Made by a program: the position numbers and the translations under genes. The notes beneath the pieces are model-generated. The model did not search any database, was not told the DNA's origin, and was given only the letters and a program-made list of their open reading frames with translations. This document shows positions 18,081-26,515 of a stretch of DNA of 53,173 nt, piece by piece; positions within the stretch are counted from its first letter, which is position 1; each line of letters opens with the position of its first letter. The DNA is from Thermosulfidibacter sp. (lineage in GTDB: Bacteria; Thermosulfidibacterota; Thermosulfidibacteria; Thermosulfidibacterales; Thermosulfidibacteraceae): NCBI GenBank assembly GCA_023269715.1, contig JAGDVO010000001.1, positions 147,486 through 200,658 of the forward strand, given 5' to 3'.

Positions 18081-19990
18081 TGGTCCCTAAAAAGAAACTG
18101 TTCGAAAAACAACTAAAAATAGTAGAAAGCCGTTGGCCCTATGTAGCAAGGCTTATCAAAAAAGCAAAGGTCCCAAATGTAAAAGTTATAAACGATCCCG
18201 TAACAGGTAATATAAACGCGGTTCTAGAGATAGATGGGAAGAGAATCATGGTCCACAGTGAAGATCCTAATTTTGAAGCAAGTAGCATAGTCAATAAACC
18301 CGAAAACCGATACCCCATATTTCTGGTATTCTTAGGACTAGGGCTTGGGTATTATCCATTAGCCTTTCTCAAAAAAAAGGGGCAGTTCATAAAATACATG
18401 CTCATAGTGGAAAAGGACCCTGGTTGGCTAAAATTTGTCCTACAGAACATAGACATTTCACTACTACTGTTACATCCGGGATGCGACCTGATGGTGGGTA
18501 TAGGGGAAGAAGAGGCGTATCCATTCCTCAGAAGTTACATGGATAATCCATGGGACAAAATCTGCTATGCGAAGGTTGTAAAGATAATTTTCCACGAACC
18601 CTCAATAGCTATGTACAAAGAGTATTACACTCACATAATAAGGGCTCTGAGGGATGCCATAAAAGAAACCCTACTATTTTACGGTAATGATCCAAACGAC
18701 TCCCTTATAGGTCTTGATAACGTCATAAAGAATATACCAAACATAATTTCAAACCCTGGGGTAAAGGATCTCAAGGAGGCTTTTAAGAACAAGCCTGCAA
18801 TATGCGTTGCTACGGGACCCTCACTAAACAAAAACATAGACTTACTAAAAGAGGTACAGGATAGAGCAATCATAATATGCTGTGATGCTTCGCTTAAACC
18901 ACTCCTATCAAGAGGTATCAGGCCACATATAGTCACATCACTCGAAAGAGTGCCCCAGGTAGTACCCTTTTTCGAAGGTATACCCCATGAAGAACTAAAA
19001 AATACATGGCTAGCATCCTGTCCCGTTGTGGTCCCTGAAGTGTACGAAACCTATAAAGGTCCACATATAATAACCTACAGAAAATTCGCCCATTTTGAAT
19101 GGTTAGGGATCGACAAAGGGATGTTACCAATAGGTCCATCCTCTGCGAATATGAACTTCAAAATAGCAGAATACATGGGTTGCAACCCTATAGTCCTTGT
19201 GGGTCAGGATCTAGCCTTTGCGGAAACTGGAGAAAGTCACGCAGAAGGTAGCGTCTACGGATCGAGAGCTGTAAAACCGCAAGAGGGAGCTTTTTTCGTA
19301 CCAGGTAACTATACCGAAAAGGTACTAACAACACCTGTATGGTACATGTTTCTCAAGCATTTCGAGTACGATATAGCGAACTACAAAGGTCTATGTATAA
19401 ACGCAACCGAAGGAGGTGCAAGAATAGCGGGTACCAGAATAATGACTCTGAAAGAGGTAATAGATAACTTTCTCGGAGGGCAAATGGAAATAGTAGAAAC
19501 CATTAGAAACAGACTGAAGACTCCTTCGCTAGAAGAAGCTAAAAAAGATCTTGAAAGGTTTAGAAAAACAATTGAAGAAACAGAAGAATTCGTAAATAAT
19601 CTACTTAACGACTTTGGTTTATTGAAGAAAAAAATAGAAGAATACAACACAGAAATTGTTAGACCAATACTTGAGAGAGATTTAAATATGCTTAAAAACA
19701 AGGAAATTGAAGTCACAAAGAGTCTACTAAGAGAAATCGAAGAAGTTAAAATGAAGTATATTACACATAGGATTTTTTACCTATTTCTGATGCATGTTGT
19801 ACAACCATACTTTATCTCATCAACTGTAGAATTCAATGCCATATACGAAAAATACGACAATATAAACTTCGCCTATATCGAAATTGTATCAAAACATGCA
19901 GAATGGTTCAACGTCATGATAAAACTGGTAGAAATAACGGGTAAACGACTAGAAATGGCTAGGGATATCATAAACCGAATAACTTTTTAA
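18080..19990 (+). CDS. Maf-type (DUF115) flagellin glycosyltransferase
   Basis: A 636-residue motility-associated factor (Maf, DUF115/MptE-like). Maf proteins transfer nonulosonic acids such as pseudaminic acid to Ser/Thr of flagellin in the cytoplasm. The central domain (about 235-440) has ICVATGPSLNKN, IIICCDASLKPLLSRGI, IGPSSANMNFKIAEYMGC and LVGQDLAF, followed by ESHAEGSVYG. The C-terminal 170 residues are helical and charged, consistent with a flagellin-binding bundle. It starts as TGATG on the mqnC stop, an odd partner, but flaG and fliC follow at once on the other strand and pse genes lie within 15 kb. Sugar identity is inferred from those pse genes. Confidence 0.88.
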   Translation: MVPKKKLFEKQLKIVESRWPYVARLIKKAKVPNVKVINDPVTGNINAVLEIDGKRIMVHSEDPNFEASSIVNKPENRYPIFLVFLGLGLGYYPLAFLKKKGQFIKYMLIVEKDPGWLKFVLQNIDISLLLLHPGCDLMVGIGEEEAYPFLRSYMDNPWDKICYAKVVKIIFHEPSIAMYKEYYTHIIRALRDAIKETLLFYGNDPNDSLIGLDNVIKNIPNIISNPGVKDLKEAFKNKPAICVATGPSLNKNIDLLKEVQDRAIIICCDASLKPLLSRGIRPHIVTSLERVPQVVPFFEGIPHEELKNTWLASCPVVVPEVYETYKGPHIITYRKFAHFEWLGIDKGMLPIGPSSANMNFKIAEYMGCNPIVLVGQDLAFAETGESHAEGSVYGSRAVKPQEGAFFVPGNYTEKVLTTPVWYMFLKHFEYDIANYKGLCINATEGGARIAGTRIMTLKEVIDNFLGGQMEIVETIRNRLKTPSLEEAKKDLERFRKTIEETEEFVNNLLNDFGLLKKKIEEYNTEIVRPILERDLNMLKNKEIEVTKSLLREIEEVKMKYITHRIFYLFLMHVVQPYFISSTVEFNAIYEKYDNINFAYIEIVSKHAEWFNVMIKLVEITGKRLEMARDIINRITF

Positions 19991-20339
19991 AATATTCAAC
20001 CATCTTGTGATACCGCTTAACTACCTCCTCTGGTGGTATTTGGTCTATGATTTTATTTTCCTTCATGTCTATAAATTTAACTACGACCTCTTTCATAACC
20101 TTATCCATATGATATCTTCTCTCGATTTCAAATAGTTTCATCATATCGTTTATTTTATTTAAAATACTCTTTAACTCTTCATTTTTTCTCTCCTGTAAAA
20201 TAGACTTTACCTTATCATTCTCTTTATTTTCTTTATTATCGCGATTAACTGGTCCATTTAAACTCTTCACAGAAATATCCCTTTGAATTTCACCGATATT
20301 TATCTCACCACTTTTACCTGTTAATGCTACCCTTTCCAT
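19968..20339 (-). CDS. flaG: FlaG-family flagellar protein
   Basis: A 123-residue protein whose C-terminal half matches FlaG: FEIERRYHMDKVMKEVVVKF, then ENKIIDQIPPEEVVKRYHKM. The first 60 residues are polar and variable, as usual. FlaG is encoded beside flagellin in many bacteria and affects filament length; its mechanism is unclear. ATG 20339 is preferred (GTG 20342 is one codon upstream), with AAAGGGG ahead. It is downstream of fliC beyond a hairpin, so it probably depends on read-through or on its own weak start. Its end overlaps maf by 23 bases. Confidence 0.8.
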   Translation of the reverse strand: MERVALTGKSGEINIGEIQRDISVKSLNGPVNRDNKENKENDKVKSILQERKNEELKSILNKINDMMKLFEIERRYHMDKVMKEVVVKFIDMKENKIIDQIPPEEVVKRYHKMVEYFKKLFGL

Positions 20340-20365
20340 CACGGTCTACCCCTTTCGGAAGTTCA

Positions 20366-20396
20366 AAAGGGAGAGGGAGGGGATAATCCCCTCCCC
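20366..20396 (-). terminator. rho-independent terminator after fliC
   Basis: Nine-pair stem GGGAGGGGA/TCCCCTCCC (20375-20395) with a three-base loop, 7 bases after the fliC stop, followed on the minus strand by CTCTCCC and TTTT. The T tract is short, so some read-through into flaG is likely. Confidence 0.65.
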
Positions 20397-20402
20397 ATTA
20401 TA

Positions 20403-21941
20403 TTACCTCAAAAGCTGTAGTACCATCTGGGGGATAGCATTAGCCTGAGCAAGCATAGCGATAGCAGTCTGGCTAAGTATCTGGCTTCTTGTGAAGCGTG
20501 TTGTTTCGCTTGCCATGTCGAGATCTCTTATTCTTGATTCGCTAGCAGTCATGTTTTCCTTCTGGATATTAAGGTTATCGATCGTTTTCTGTAGCCTGTT
20601 GATTACAGCACCCATCTTACCACGCTCAGAGGAAACAATAGCAATAGCACTATCGAGTTTCTTTATAGACTCTTCAGCTGCTGATTTATCAACAACAAGG
20701 AGATTGTCGATACCCAGAGCTATAGTGTCCAACCTACCTATAGAGGTATTCATAACCTGATTCTTGTTAGCTCCGATGTGGAAAGTGAGTGAGTGATCAA
20801 CAATATGTAGAGTAAACTGTTGTGGAGCGCTAGTAATAGTAGCACTAACAGTTCCACCAACAGAAGCTTTTATAGAAACTGCAACATCCACACCAACATT
20901 CTTCTGTGTAAACTTGATGTCTATGCCCTGTAGGACGTTTCTAGCAGTGTCAGTAGCAATAGTAGCACTAGATATGGGAGTCGAACCTCCAGGGGCATAC
21001 ACTTTAACAGTAAGAGTTGGATCTACCGCCTGTTGCTGTACGGTGAAACCAAATGCCTTCATAACATCCTCATCACCACTAAAGAAGACCTCTCCAGCCT
21101 TCCCAACTACACCACTTGCAACTATGATTGTACCTCTTGCGGTTACATAACTAACCTGGCTACCAGTAAGACCAAGGGACACCATAGCATTTTTTATCTT
21201 TGTTGCCACATCACTTAAAGTATCGGTTGCTTCCAACTGAATATCCACACTTTTTGAACCATTCCAAACTGTGAGTTTCTTAGGAGTAGCAAGTATGAAG
21301 CTTCCATCAGGATCGTAGAAATTAACCAATTGTTGAAGCTGAGTAGTACTAGGAGCTGCTGCTGTTGCGTTAGAAGTTCTAAATATGTTACTTTCCTGTA
21401 CCTGGATAGCTCCGCCAGTTCCGCTAACGCTCACATTAAAGGTACCGAAATTAACGGCCACGTCCCTAGCGATTAATTCGATACCAACTCTATTACTTGT
21501 CCAGACAATGGTAGCATCACCGTTTAGGAGTTTTTTGGTGTTAAATTCAGTGGTTCTTGAAATTCTGTCAATCTCACCCTTTAGCTGTTCGATTTCCTTT
21601 TGGATCTCAACCCTATCAGTAGCAGTTAGAGTTTCGTTAGACGCCTGGACTGCAAGCTCTCTCATCCTTTGGAGAATGCCATGTACCGTATCGAGAGCTC
21701 CTTCAGCTGTCTGCAGTAGGGATATGGCATCCTGCGAGTTAAGGGTAGCCCTGTCAAGACCCTTAATCTGAGTTCTCAACTTCTCACTGATAGCCAATCC
21801 ACTAGCATCATCAGCCGCACCTGTGATCCTAAGACCGCTCGAAAGCCTTTTGAGTGATAACTGCAAGCTATCCTGTGCCTGACTCAACCTAATGTGAGTA
21901 TCAAGGGCTGGTACGTTGGTGTTGACATAAATCCCTGCCAT
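20403..21941 (-). CDS. fliC: flagellin
   Basis: Structural protein of the flagellar filament, 512 residues. The D0/D1 N-terminus (LSLKRLSSGLRITGAADDASG, LQTAEGALDTVHGILQRMRELAVQ) and C-terminus (SRIRDLDMASETTRFTRSQIL, AMLAQANAIPQMVLQLLR) are conserved; residues about 150-400 form a Thr/Ser/Val-rich variable domain that is the likely glycosylated surface. LQRMRELAVQ resembles the TLR5-recognised segment of enterobacterial flagellin. A strong AAGGAGG precedes the ATG and a sigma-28 promoter lies at 21989-22015. Flagellin is exported by the flagellar type III system, so no signal peptide is expected. Only this one flagellin gene is seen here. Confidence 0.98.
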   Translation of the reverse strand: MAGIYVNTNVPALDTHIRLSQAQDSLQLSLKRLSSGLRITGAADDASGLAISEKLRTQIKGLDRATLNSQDAISLLQTAEGALDTVHGILQRMRELAVQASNETLTATDRVEIQKEIEQLKGEIDRISRTTEFNTKKLLNGDATIVWTSNRVGIELIARDVAVNFGTFNVSVSGTGGAIQVQESNIFRTSNATAAAPSTTQLQQLVNFYDPDGSFILATPKKLTVWNGSKSVDIQLEATDTLSDVATKIKNAMVSLGLTGSQVSYVTARGTIIVASGVVGKAGEVFFSGDEDVMKAFGFTVQQQAVDPTLTVKVYAPGGSTPISSATIATDTARNVLQGIDIKFTQKNVGVDVAVSIKASVGGTVSATITSAPQQFTLHIVDHSLTFHIGANKNQVMNTSIGRLDTIALGIDNLLVVDKSAAEESIKKLDSAIAIVSSERGKMGAVINRLQKTIDNLNIQKENMTASESRIRDLDMASETTRFTRSQILSQTAIAMLAQANAIPQMVLQLLR

Positions 21942-21988
21942 GGCTAACCTCCTTGTTAGTTTTTTAAGGCATCCTGCCTCATTTATAT

Positions 21989-22015
21989 TAATCGGATGAA
22001 AGCAAAAAAAGTTTA
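21989..22015 (-). promoter_or_regulatory. sigma-28 (FliA) promoter of fliC
   Basis: On the minus strand TAAACTTT (22008-22015), an 11-base spacer and TCCGATTA (21989-21996), very close to the consensus TAAAGTTT-N11-GCCGATAA. It predicts a leader of about 40 bases containing a small AGGCA/TGCCT hairpin (21966-21978) ahead of the ribosome-binding site. Confidence 0.85.
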
Positions 22016-22035
22016 TAGGTTCCTACGAAAAACTT

Positions 22036-22986
22036 TTAACCAAAGACCGTAGCTATATGGCTGATAGTAAAAGGCATTGAATTTTTCAATCTCACCTTCT
22101 CTATCTCTAGATGACAACTAGGACAATCTACAAGAATAACATTAGACCCCGTTACCATAGCACTTTTAAGTATGTTGATAGACGCCCTATCAGCGAGATT
22201 GTCTATGTTGGAAGAACCAAAACCACAACAAATCTCCTCTTTCATAGGGATAAATTTATCTCTGAAAACAACTTTTAAAATCCTATCAACTCTGCCTCTA
22301 TCCATAACACCCCTTATAAGATGACAGGGATAGTGAAAGGTCACCTTATCTTTTATACTTACCCTCTTTTCGAAATAATCCCTATGTCTATCGATAAGTT
22401 CTAGAAAATCCAATACCCTATCAAAACCGATTTTCCTTTTTAGCTCATGAGAACAGGTAGCACATACCGTCAGTATAAGATTATACCTATCTAGTATACC
22501 CGCATCAAACTCATAACTCTTACCATAGATTCTAAAGGGAAAACCACAACAGATACCTTCTATTAGATCGATACCACCAAAAATGAACTTCATAGAGGCT
22601 ATAGCACTTTCCAGAACATATTTACCCATATTTGAATAGATACATCCTGGAAAAAAGGCTACCCCAGAGTTAAGACCGAAGGAAGTTACCCTGGTACCAC
22701 TTATCAATAACTTTAGCACGGAAAGTTTCACAGGGTAAGACAATCTACTTCTCAAAAGAAGTATATGATCCAAAATTTTAACCCTCTGGGGACAGACCTC
22801 TTCACAGGCACTACATAAAAAACAGGTACTAGCACTATATTCAAAATCTACATCTATCCCATCTCTAACTAGAGTGGCAAGGTGGACCCTACCTCTTGGA
22901 GATAGGTCTTCCCTTTTTAAGATCCCATAGGTAGGACATACACCTTTACATTTTCCGCATTTTACACATATTCCCTCATAGGCCAT
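22036..22986 (-). CDS. GlcF-like iron-sulfur protein (glycolate/lactate oxidase subunit)
   Basis: A 316-residue electron-transfer subunit with two 4Fe-4S clusters (Cys7, 10, 13, 17 and Cys55, 58, 61, 65) and two CCG domains (ICCGFPFRIYG and EICCGFGSSN) like GlcF, LutA or HdrB. With the divergent GlcD-like flavoprotein next door it probably forms a 2-hydroxyacid oxidoreductase passing electrons to quinone. It is shorter than E. coli GlcF (about 407), mainly in the central part. There is no ribosome-binding site at ATG 22986 and a -10 box lies 7 bases ahead, so it may be leaderless. Other CCG-domain functions cannot be ruled out. Confidence 0.85.
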   Translation of the reverse strand: MAYEGICVKCGKCKGVCPTYGILKREDLSPRGRVHLATLVRDGIDVDFEYSASTCFLCSACEEVCPQRVKILDHILLLRSRLSYPVKLSVLKLLISGTRVTSFGLNSGVAFFPGCIYSNMGKYVLESAIASMKFIFGGIDLIEGICCGFPFRIYGKSYEFDAGILDRYNLILTVCATCSHELKRKIGFDRVLDFLELIDRHRDYFEKRVSIKDKVTFHYPCHLIRGVMDRGRVDRILKVVFRDKFIPMKEEICCGFGSSNIDNLADRASINILKSAMVTGSNVILVDCPSCHLEIEKVRLKNSMPFTISHIATVFG

Positions 22987-22993
22987 AGGATGA

Positions 22994-23022
22994 TATATAA
23001 CTGGTAGAGGAATAAAAATGAA
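22994..23022 (-). promoter_or_regulatory. candidate promoter for the glcF-like gene, leaderless start
   Basis: TTCATT (23017-23022), 17-base spacer, TATATA (22994-22999) on the minus strand; the start codon is 7 bases further. TATATA is self-complementary and could also serve the divergent glcD gene. The whole divergent gap is only 31 bases. Confidence 0.4.
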
Positions 23023-24334
23023 GATAGAGAAAAATAACAGTATAAAAGCTGTTTACTCTTATGATGCAACAGGACTTGAGGGAAGTCCCGAAGGTGTAAT
23101 ATTCGCCGAAAAAGTGGAAGATATTGTAGAAGCCATAAAACACGCCACTAAGGACAAAAAGATAATAGTTCCAAGAGGAGGAGGTACTGGTTTTGTGGGA
23201 GCTACTGTACCTCCTAAAAACTCTATAGTTCTAAGCTTAGAAAAAATGGACAAAATCATAGATATAGATGAGAAAAATCTATTTGTAGAGGTTGAAGCTG
23301 GAGTGGTAACGGGAAAACTACAGAGAGTTCTCGAAAGTATAGGTTATTTTTATCCACCCGATCCAAGTAGCTTAGATAGCTGTACTATTGGTGGTAACAT
23401 CTCTACAAATGCGGGCGGTCCAAGAGCTGTTAAATACGGTGTAACAAAAAACTACGTTTGTGGAATAGAAGCAGTAACAGGAAAAGGCGAGCTCTACATA
23501 GATAAGAGGAAAGTTAGAAAAAAATCCGTGGGGTACAACATAAACGATCTATTTGTAGGTTCAGAAGGTACATTAGGGATAGTTTATAGGTGTTTACTTA
23601 GGATACTGAAAAAGCCTGAAAGTAGAACTCTGGTTTTAGCATTATTAAAAAGTCTATATGAGGCAGGAAAGAAGATAGAAGAGATACTAAAAGGTATACA
23701 AGGAACAAGTGCATTAGAGATAATGGATATAACGAGTATATCAGCTGTCAGAAAGTACAGATCCCTAGACATACCCCAGGAGGTAGAGGCAATACTTTTG
23801 ATAGAAATAGATGGGTATGAAAAAACTGTTAAAATGGAACTGGAAAGACTGAAAAAACTCCTGGGAGATACAGAGATAAGGATAGCCGAAAGCGAAGAAG
23901 AGGAGGATAAAATCTGGACGATAAGAAGGGCTATTTCACCTTCGCTCATGGAAATAGCCCCTAAAAAGATCAATGAAGATGTAACGGTACCAATATCAAA
24001 ACTTGCAGAGGCACTGGTAACTTACAAAAAACTAGGGGAAAAGTATGGTATACCTGTAGTATCCTTCGGACACGCTGGCGATGGGAATATCCATGTAAAC
24101 GTCATGCTGGATGATATGAAGGAGAAACAAGTATATAGAGCGGAAAAACTCGTATTTGAGATATTCTCCGAAACCATAAGGCTTGGTGGTGTATTATCCG
24201 GTGAACATGGGATAGGAATAACCAAGAAAAAGTACCTTCCCCTTCAAGTAGATAAGAACACAGTAAACCTCTGGAAAGAGGTAAAGAAAATATTCGACCC
24301 AGAAAACATACTGAATCCACATGTAATATTCTAA
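23018..24334 (+). CDS. GlcD-like FAD-linked 2-hydroxyacid oxidase subunit
   Basis: An FAD-binding flavoprotein of 438 residues in the GlcD/D-lactate dehydrogenase family. The PCMH-type FAD domain has IIVPRGGGTGFVGATVP near residue 49 and DPSSLDSCTIGGNISTNAGG near 117. The C-terminal cap domain has SFGHAGDGNIHVNVM near residue 350 and GGVLSGEHGIGITKKK, the family's active-site signatures. The substrate (glycolate, D-lactate or another 2-hydroxyacid) is not determined by sequence. It is divergent from the FeS subunit gene rather than in an operon with it. It is preceded by GAGG. Confidence 0.92.
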   Translation: MKIEKNNSIKAVYSYDATGLEGSPEGVIFAEKVEDIVEAIKHATKDKKIIVPRGGGTGFVGATVPPKNSIVLSLEKMDKIIDIDEKNLFVEVEAGVVTGKLQRVLESIGYFYPPDPSSLDSCTIGGNISTNAGGPRAVKYGVTKNYVCGIEAVTGKGELYIDKRKVRKKSVGYNINDLFVGSEGTLGIVYRCLLRILKKPESRTLVLALLKSLYEAGKKIEEILKGIQGTSALEIMDITSISAVRKYRSLDIPQEVEAILLIEIDGYEKTVKMELERLKKLLGDTEIRIAESEEEEDKIWTIRRAISPSLMEIAPKKINEDVTVPISKLAEALVTYKKLGEKYGIPVVSFGHAGDGNIHVNVMLDDMKEKQVYRAEKLVFEIFSETIRLGGVLSGEHGIGITKKKYLPLQVDKNTVNLWKEVKKIFDPENILNPHVIF

Positions 24335-24351
24335 AGATTATTCTAAAGATT
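24328..24351. repeat. 12-bp tandem duplication at a convergent junction
   Basis: ATTCTAAAGATT occurs twice in immediate succession, spanning the glcD stop codon and reaching the last base of pseC. It looks like a recent slippage duplication between the two convergent stop codons. Confidence 0.8.
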
Positions 24352-25463
24352 CAAAGACTTTCAAAAACTTCAAAAACCTTGCTTATAACAAAATCGGCAT
24401 CCCTATCGGTCATACCCGGATATATGGGAATACTTATAACCCTCTCATAAAAATCTTCAGAGGCAGGACACAAACCTCTCCGATATCCCATTTTAGCAAG
24501 ATAACTATGCCAATAAGCTGGGATGTAATGTACCTGTACTCCAAGCCCTTTTTCTCTCAAGGCGATAAATACTTTTTTTCTCCTTTTTTTATCCTTCAAC
24601 CTTATTGGATAGAGGTGGTAGGAGTTAAAGGCGTAATCCCTCTCAATAGGTATATCGAAATAGAGATTACCCCTGAAAGCCTTGTTATACCTTTCTGCAA
24701 TCTCTCTTCTCCTACTTACGAACCAGGATAATTTCCTAAGCTGACTCATACCAAGAGCACACTGGATATCGGTTATCCTAAAGTTAAATGAAGGGAACTC
24801 AACATCGTAATACCAATGATTACCCCTTTTTATCCCATGGTTTCTACACTTTAAGAGCTCTTTATATATGGCTTCATCATTAGTAGCGATAGCTCCGCCT
24901 TCACCTGTAGTTATATGTTTTACAGGATGAAAACTGAAAACAGCCATATGGGAAAATCGACAAGAACCGATTCTTTCACCTCTATAGAGGGAGCCAAGTG
25001 CGTGACAAGCATCCTCTATAACGTAAAGATTATGCCTAACAGCAATTTCCCAAAGTCTAGCCATATCAACAGGATGCCCACCGTAGTGTACAGGTGTGAT
25101 AACCTTCGTTTTCTCGGTTATAAGACTCTCAAGAAGGTCAACCCTAAGATTACCAGTATCCTCCTCAACATCACAAAAGATAGGCTTTAATCCGACAAGA
25201 ACTCCACTCGAGATAGTAGCCACAAACGTTATGGGTGTAGTTATAAACTCACTACCCTCCAATAACCCCAAAACTCTATAAGCACAGTAAAGAGCACTAG
25301 TACCACTATTAAAGGCCACCACATATTTCGCACCGACAACCTGAGATAGAAGATCTTCAAATTCTTCTACTTTTGGTCCTTGGGTAATAAAATCAGACCT
25401 TAGTACCTCAACTACAGCTTTTATATCCTCTTCGTCTATAAGCTGTTTTCCATAGGGAATCAT
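24351..25463 (-). CDS. pseC: UDP-4-amino-4,6-dideoxy-N-acetyl-L-altrosamine transaminase
   Basis: PLP aminotransferase of the DegT/DnrJ/EryC1 family that aminates the PseB product, the second step toward pseudaminic acid. The 370-residue protein has SDFITQGPKVEEFE at the N-terminus, GTSALYCAYRVLG, IEDACHALGS, and the PLP lysine in FHPVKHITTGEGG near residue 183. PseC is favoured over other DegT enzymes because pseB lies directly upstream with the stop and start overlapping (TGATG). GTG 25466 is a possible start one codon upstream. Confidence 0.92.
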   Translation of the reverse strand: MIPYGKQLIDEEDIKAVVEVLRSDFITQGPKVEEFEDLLSQVVGAKYVVAFNSGTSALYCAYRVLGLLEGSEFITTPITFVATISSGVLVGLKPIFCDVEEDTGNLRVDLLESLITEKTKVITPVHYGGHPVDMARLWEIAVRHNLYVIEDACHALGSLYRGERIGSCRFSHMAVFSFHPVKHITTGEGGAIATNDEAIYKELLKCRNHGIKRGNHWYYDVEFPSFNFRITDIQCALGMSQLRKLSWFVSRRREIAERYNKAFRGNLYFDIPIERDYAFNSYHLYPIRLKDKKRRKKVFIALREKGLGVQVHYIPAYWHSYLAKMGYRRGLCPASEDFYERVISIPIYPGMTDRDADFVISKVFEVFESL

Positions 25464-26461
25464 CACAAGACAACCTCTATTTTGCCCACCAACTCCCTCA
25501 ACTCCTCAACGGTAAGCCACCTATCATTACTATCCGAAGAGTATCTGAACCCTTCAGGAACCCTTTTACCACCCTCTTTAAAATGTTTCCTATAATCCCA
25601 CCAATCAAAAACAGGGTATATTATAAAGTGGTCATCGTACTCATATGTATTCCTGGAATCTTCCTCAGTTATCATAACCTCGTGTAACTTCTCGCCCTCT
25701 CTTATTCCAACCTCTCTCAACTCACAATGAGGAGCTATAGCCTTTGCAAGATCAACAACCCTAAAGGAAGGTATCTTAGAAACGTATATCTCCCCACCTT
25801 TCGCCTCTTCCACAACCTTGATTATAAGTCTTACAGCTTCATTCAAGGTTATCCAGAATCTTGTCATCCTCATATCGGTTATCGGTAATTCTCTAGCCCC
25901 TTCTTTAACAAGTTTCAAAAAGTACGGAACAACTGATCCTCTACTACCAGCCACGTTACCATATCTTACAACGGAAAATCTGGTATCCTTTCTACCCACG
26001 TAGGCATTGGCAGATACAAACAGTTTATCAGAAACAAGTTTTGTAGCACCATAGAGGTTAACAGGATTCACAGCCTTATCAGTAGATAGGGCAACAACTT
26101 TTTTCACACCCCTATCAAGAGCAGCATCTATAATATTTATAGCTCCGTTTATATTCGTTTTTATAGCCTCAATAGGATTATACTCCATAAGAGGAACTTG
26201 CTTTAGCGCTGCTGTATGAATAACAACATCCACATCCACAAAGGCTCTATACAACCTCTTTCTGTCTCTTACGTCACCTATAAAAAACCTAAGCTTACTC
26301 TTATGATCCTTAAAATCCTGCATCATAAGATAATGCTTATACTCGTCCCTTGAATATATGATGATCCTTCTAGGATTATAGTTCTCTAGAAGGTATCTGG
26401 TAAGCCGCCTACCAACTGAACCAGTACCACCGGTTATCAGGATACTCGCACCATCTATCAT
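25463..26461 (-). CDS. pseB: UDP-N-acetylglucosamine 4,6-dehydratase (inverting)
   Basis: Converts UDP-GlcNAc to the 4-keto-6-deoxy-L-arabino sugar, the first step of pseudaminic acid synthesis. The 332-residue SDR protein has the NAD(P) loop ITGGTGSVGRRL near residue 9, and the FlaA1/PseB-type active site STDKAVNPVNLYGATK (Asp-Lys and Tyr). The opening and length match PseB rather than the membrane-bound retaining dehydratases. AGGGGGA lies before the ATG. It is 54 bases downstream of the rnhB-yraN fusion gene and probably transcribed with it. UDP-GlcNAc is supplied by GlmU (34324-35694). Confidence 0.94.
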   Translation of the reverse strand: MIDGASILITGGTGSVGRRLTRYLLENYNPRRIIIYSRDEYKHYLMMQDFKDHKSKLRFFIGDVRDRKRLYRAFVDVDVVIHTAALKQVPLMEYNPIEAIKTNINGAINIIDAALDRGVKKVVALSTDKAVNPVNLYGATKLVSDKLFVSANAYVGRKDTRFSVVRYGNVAGSRGSVVPYFLKLVKEGARELPITDMRMTRFWITLNEAVRLIIKVVEEAKGGEIYVSKIPSFRVVDLAKAIAPHCELREVGIREGEKLHEVMITEEDSRNTYEYDDHFIIYPVFDWWDYRKHFKEGGKRVPEGFRYSSDSNDRWLTVEELRELVGKIEVVL

Positions 26462-26515
26462 GGGATTCCCCCTAGCAAATCCCCTTTTAGATCGTTATTA
26501 GCAAAAAAAATACCA

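Noticed and set aside
26462-26515. Terminator between the rnhB fusion and pseB
   Set aside because: A weak GGGATT/AATCCC inverted repeat exists, but it overlaps the pseB ribosome-binding region and has no T tract on the proper side.
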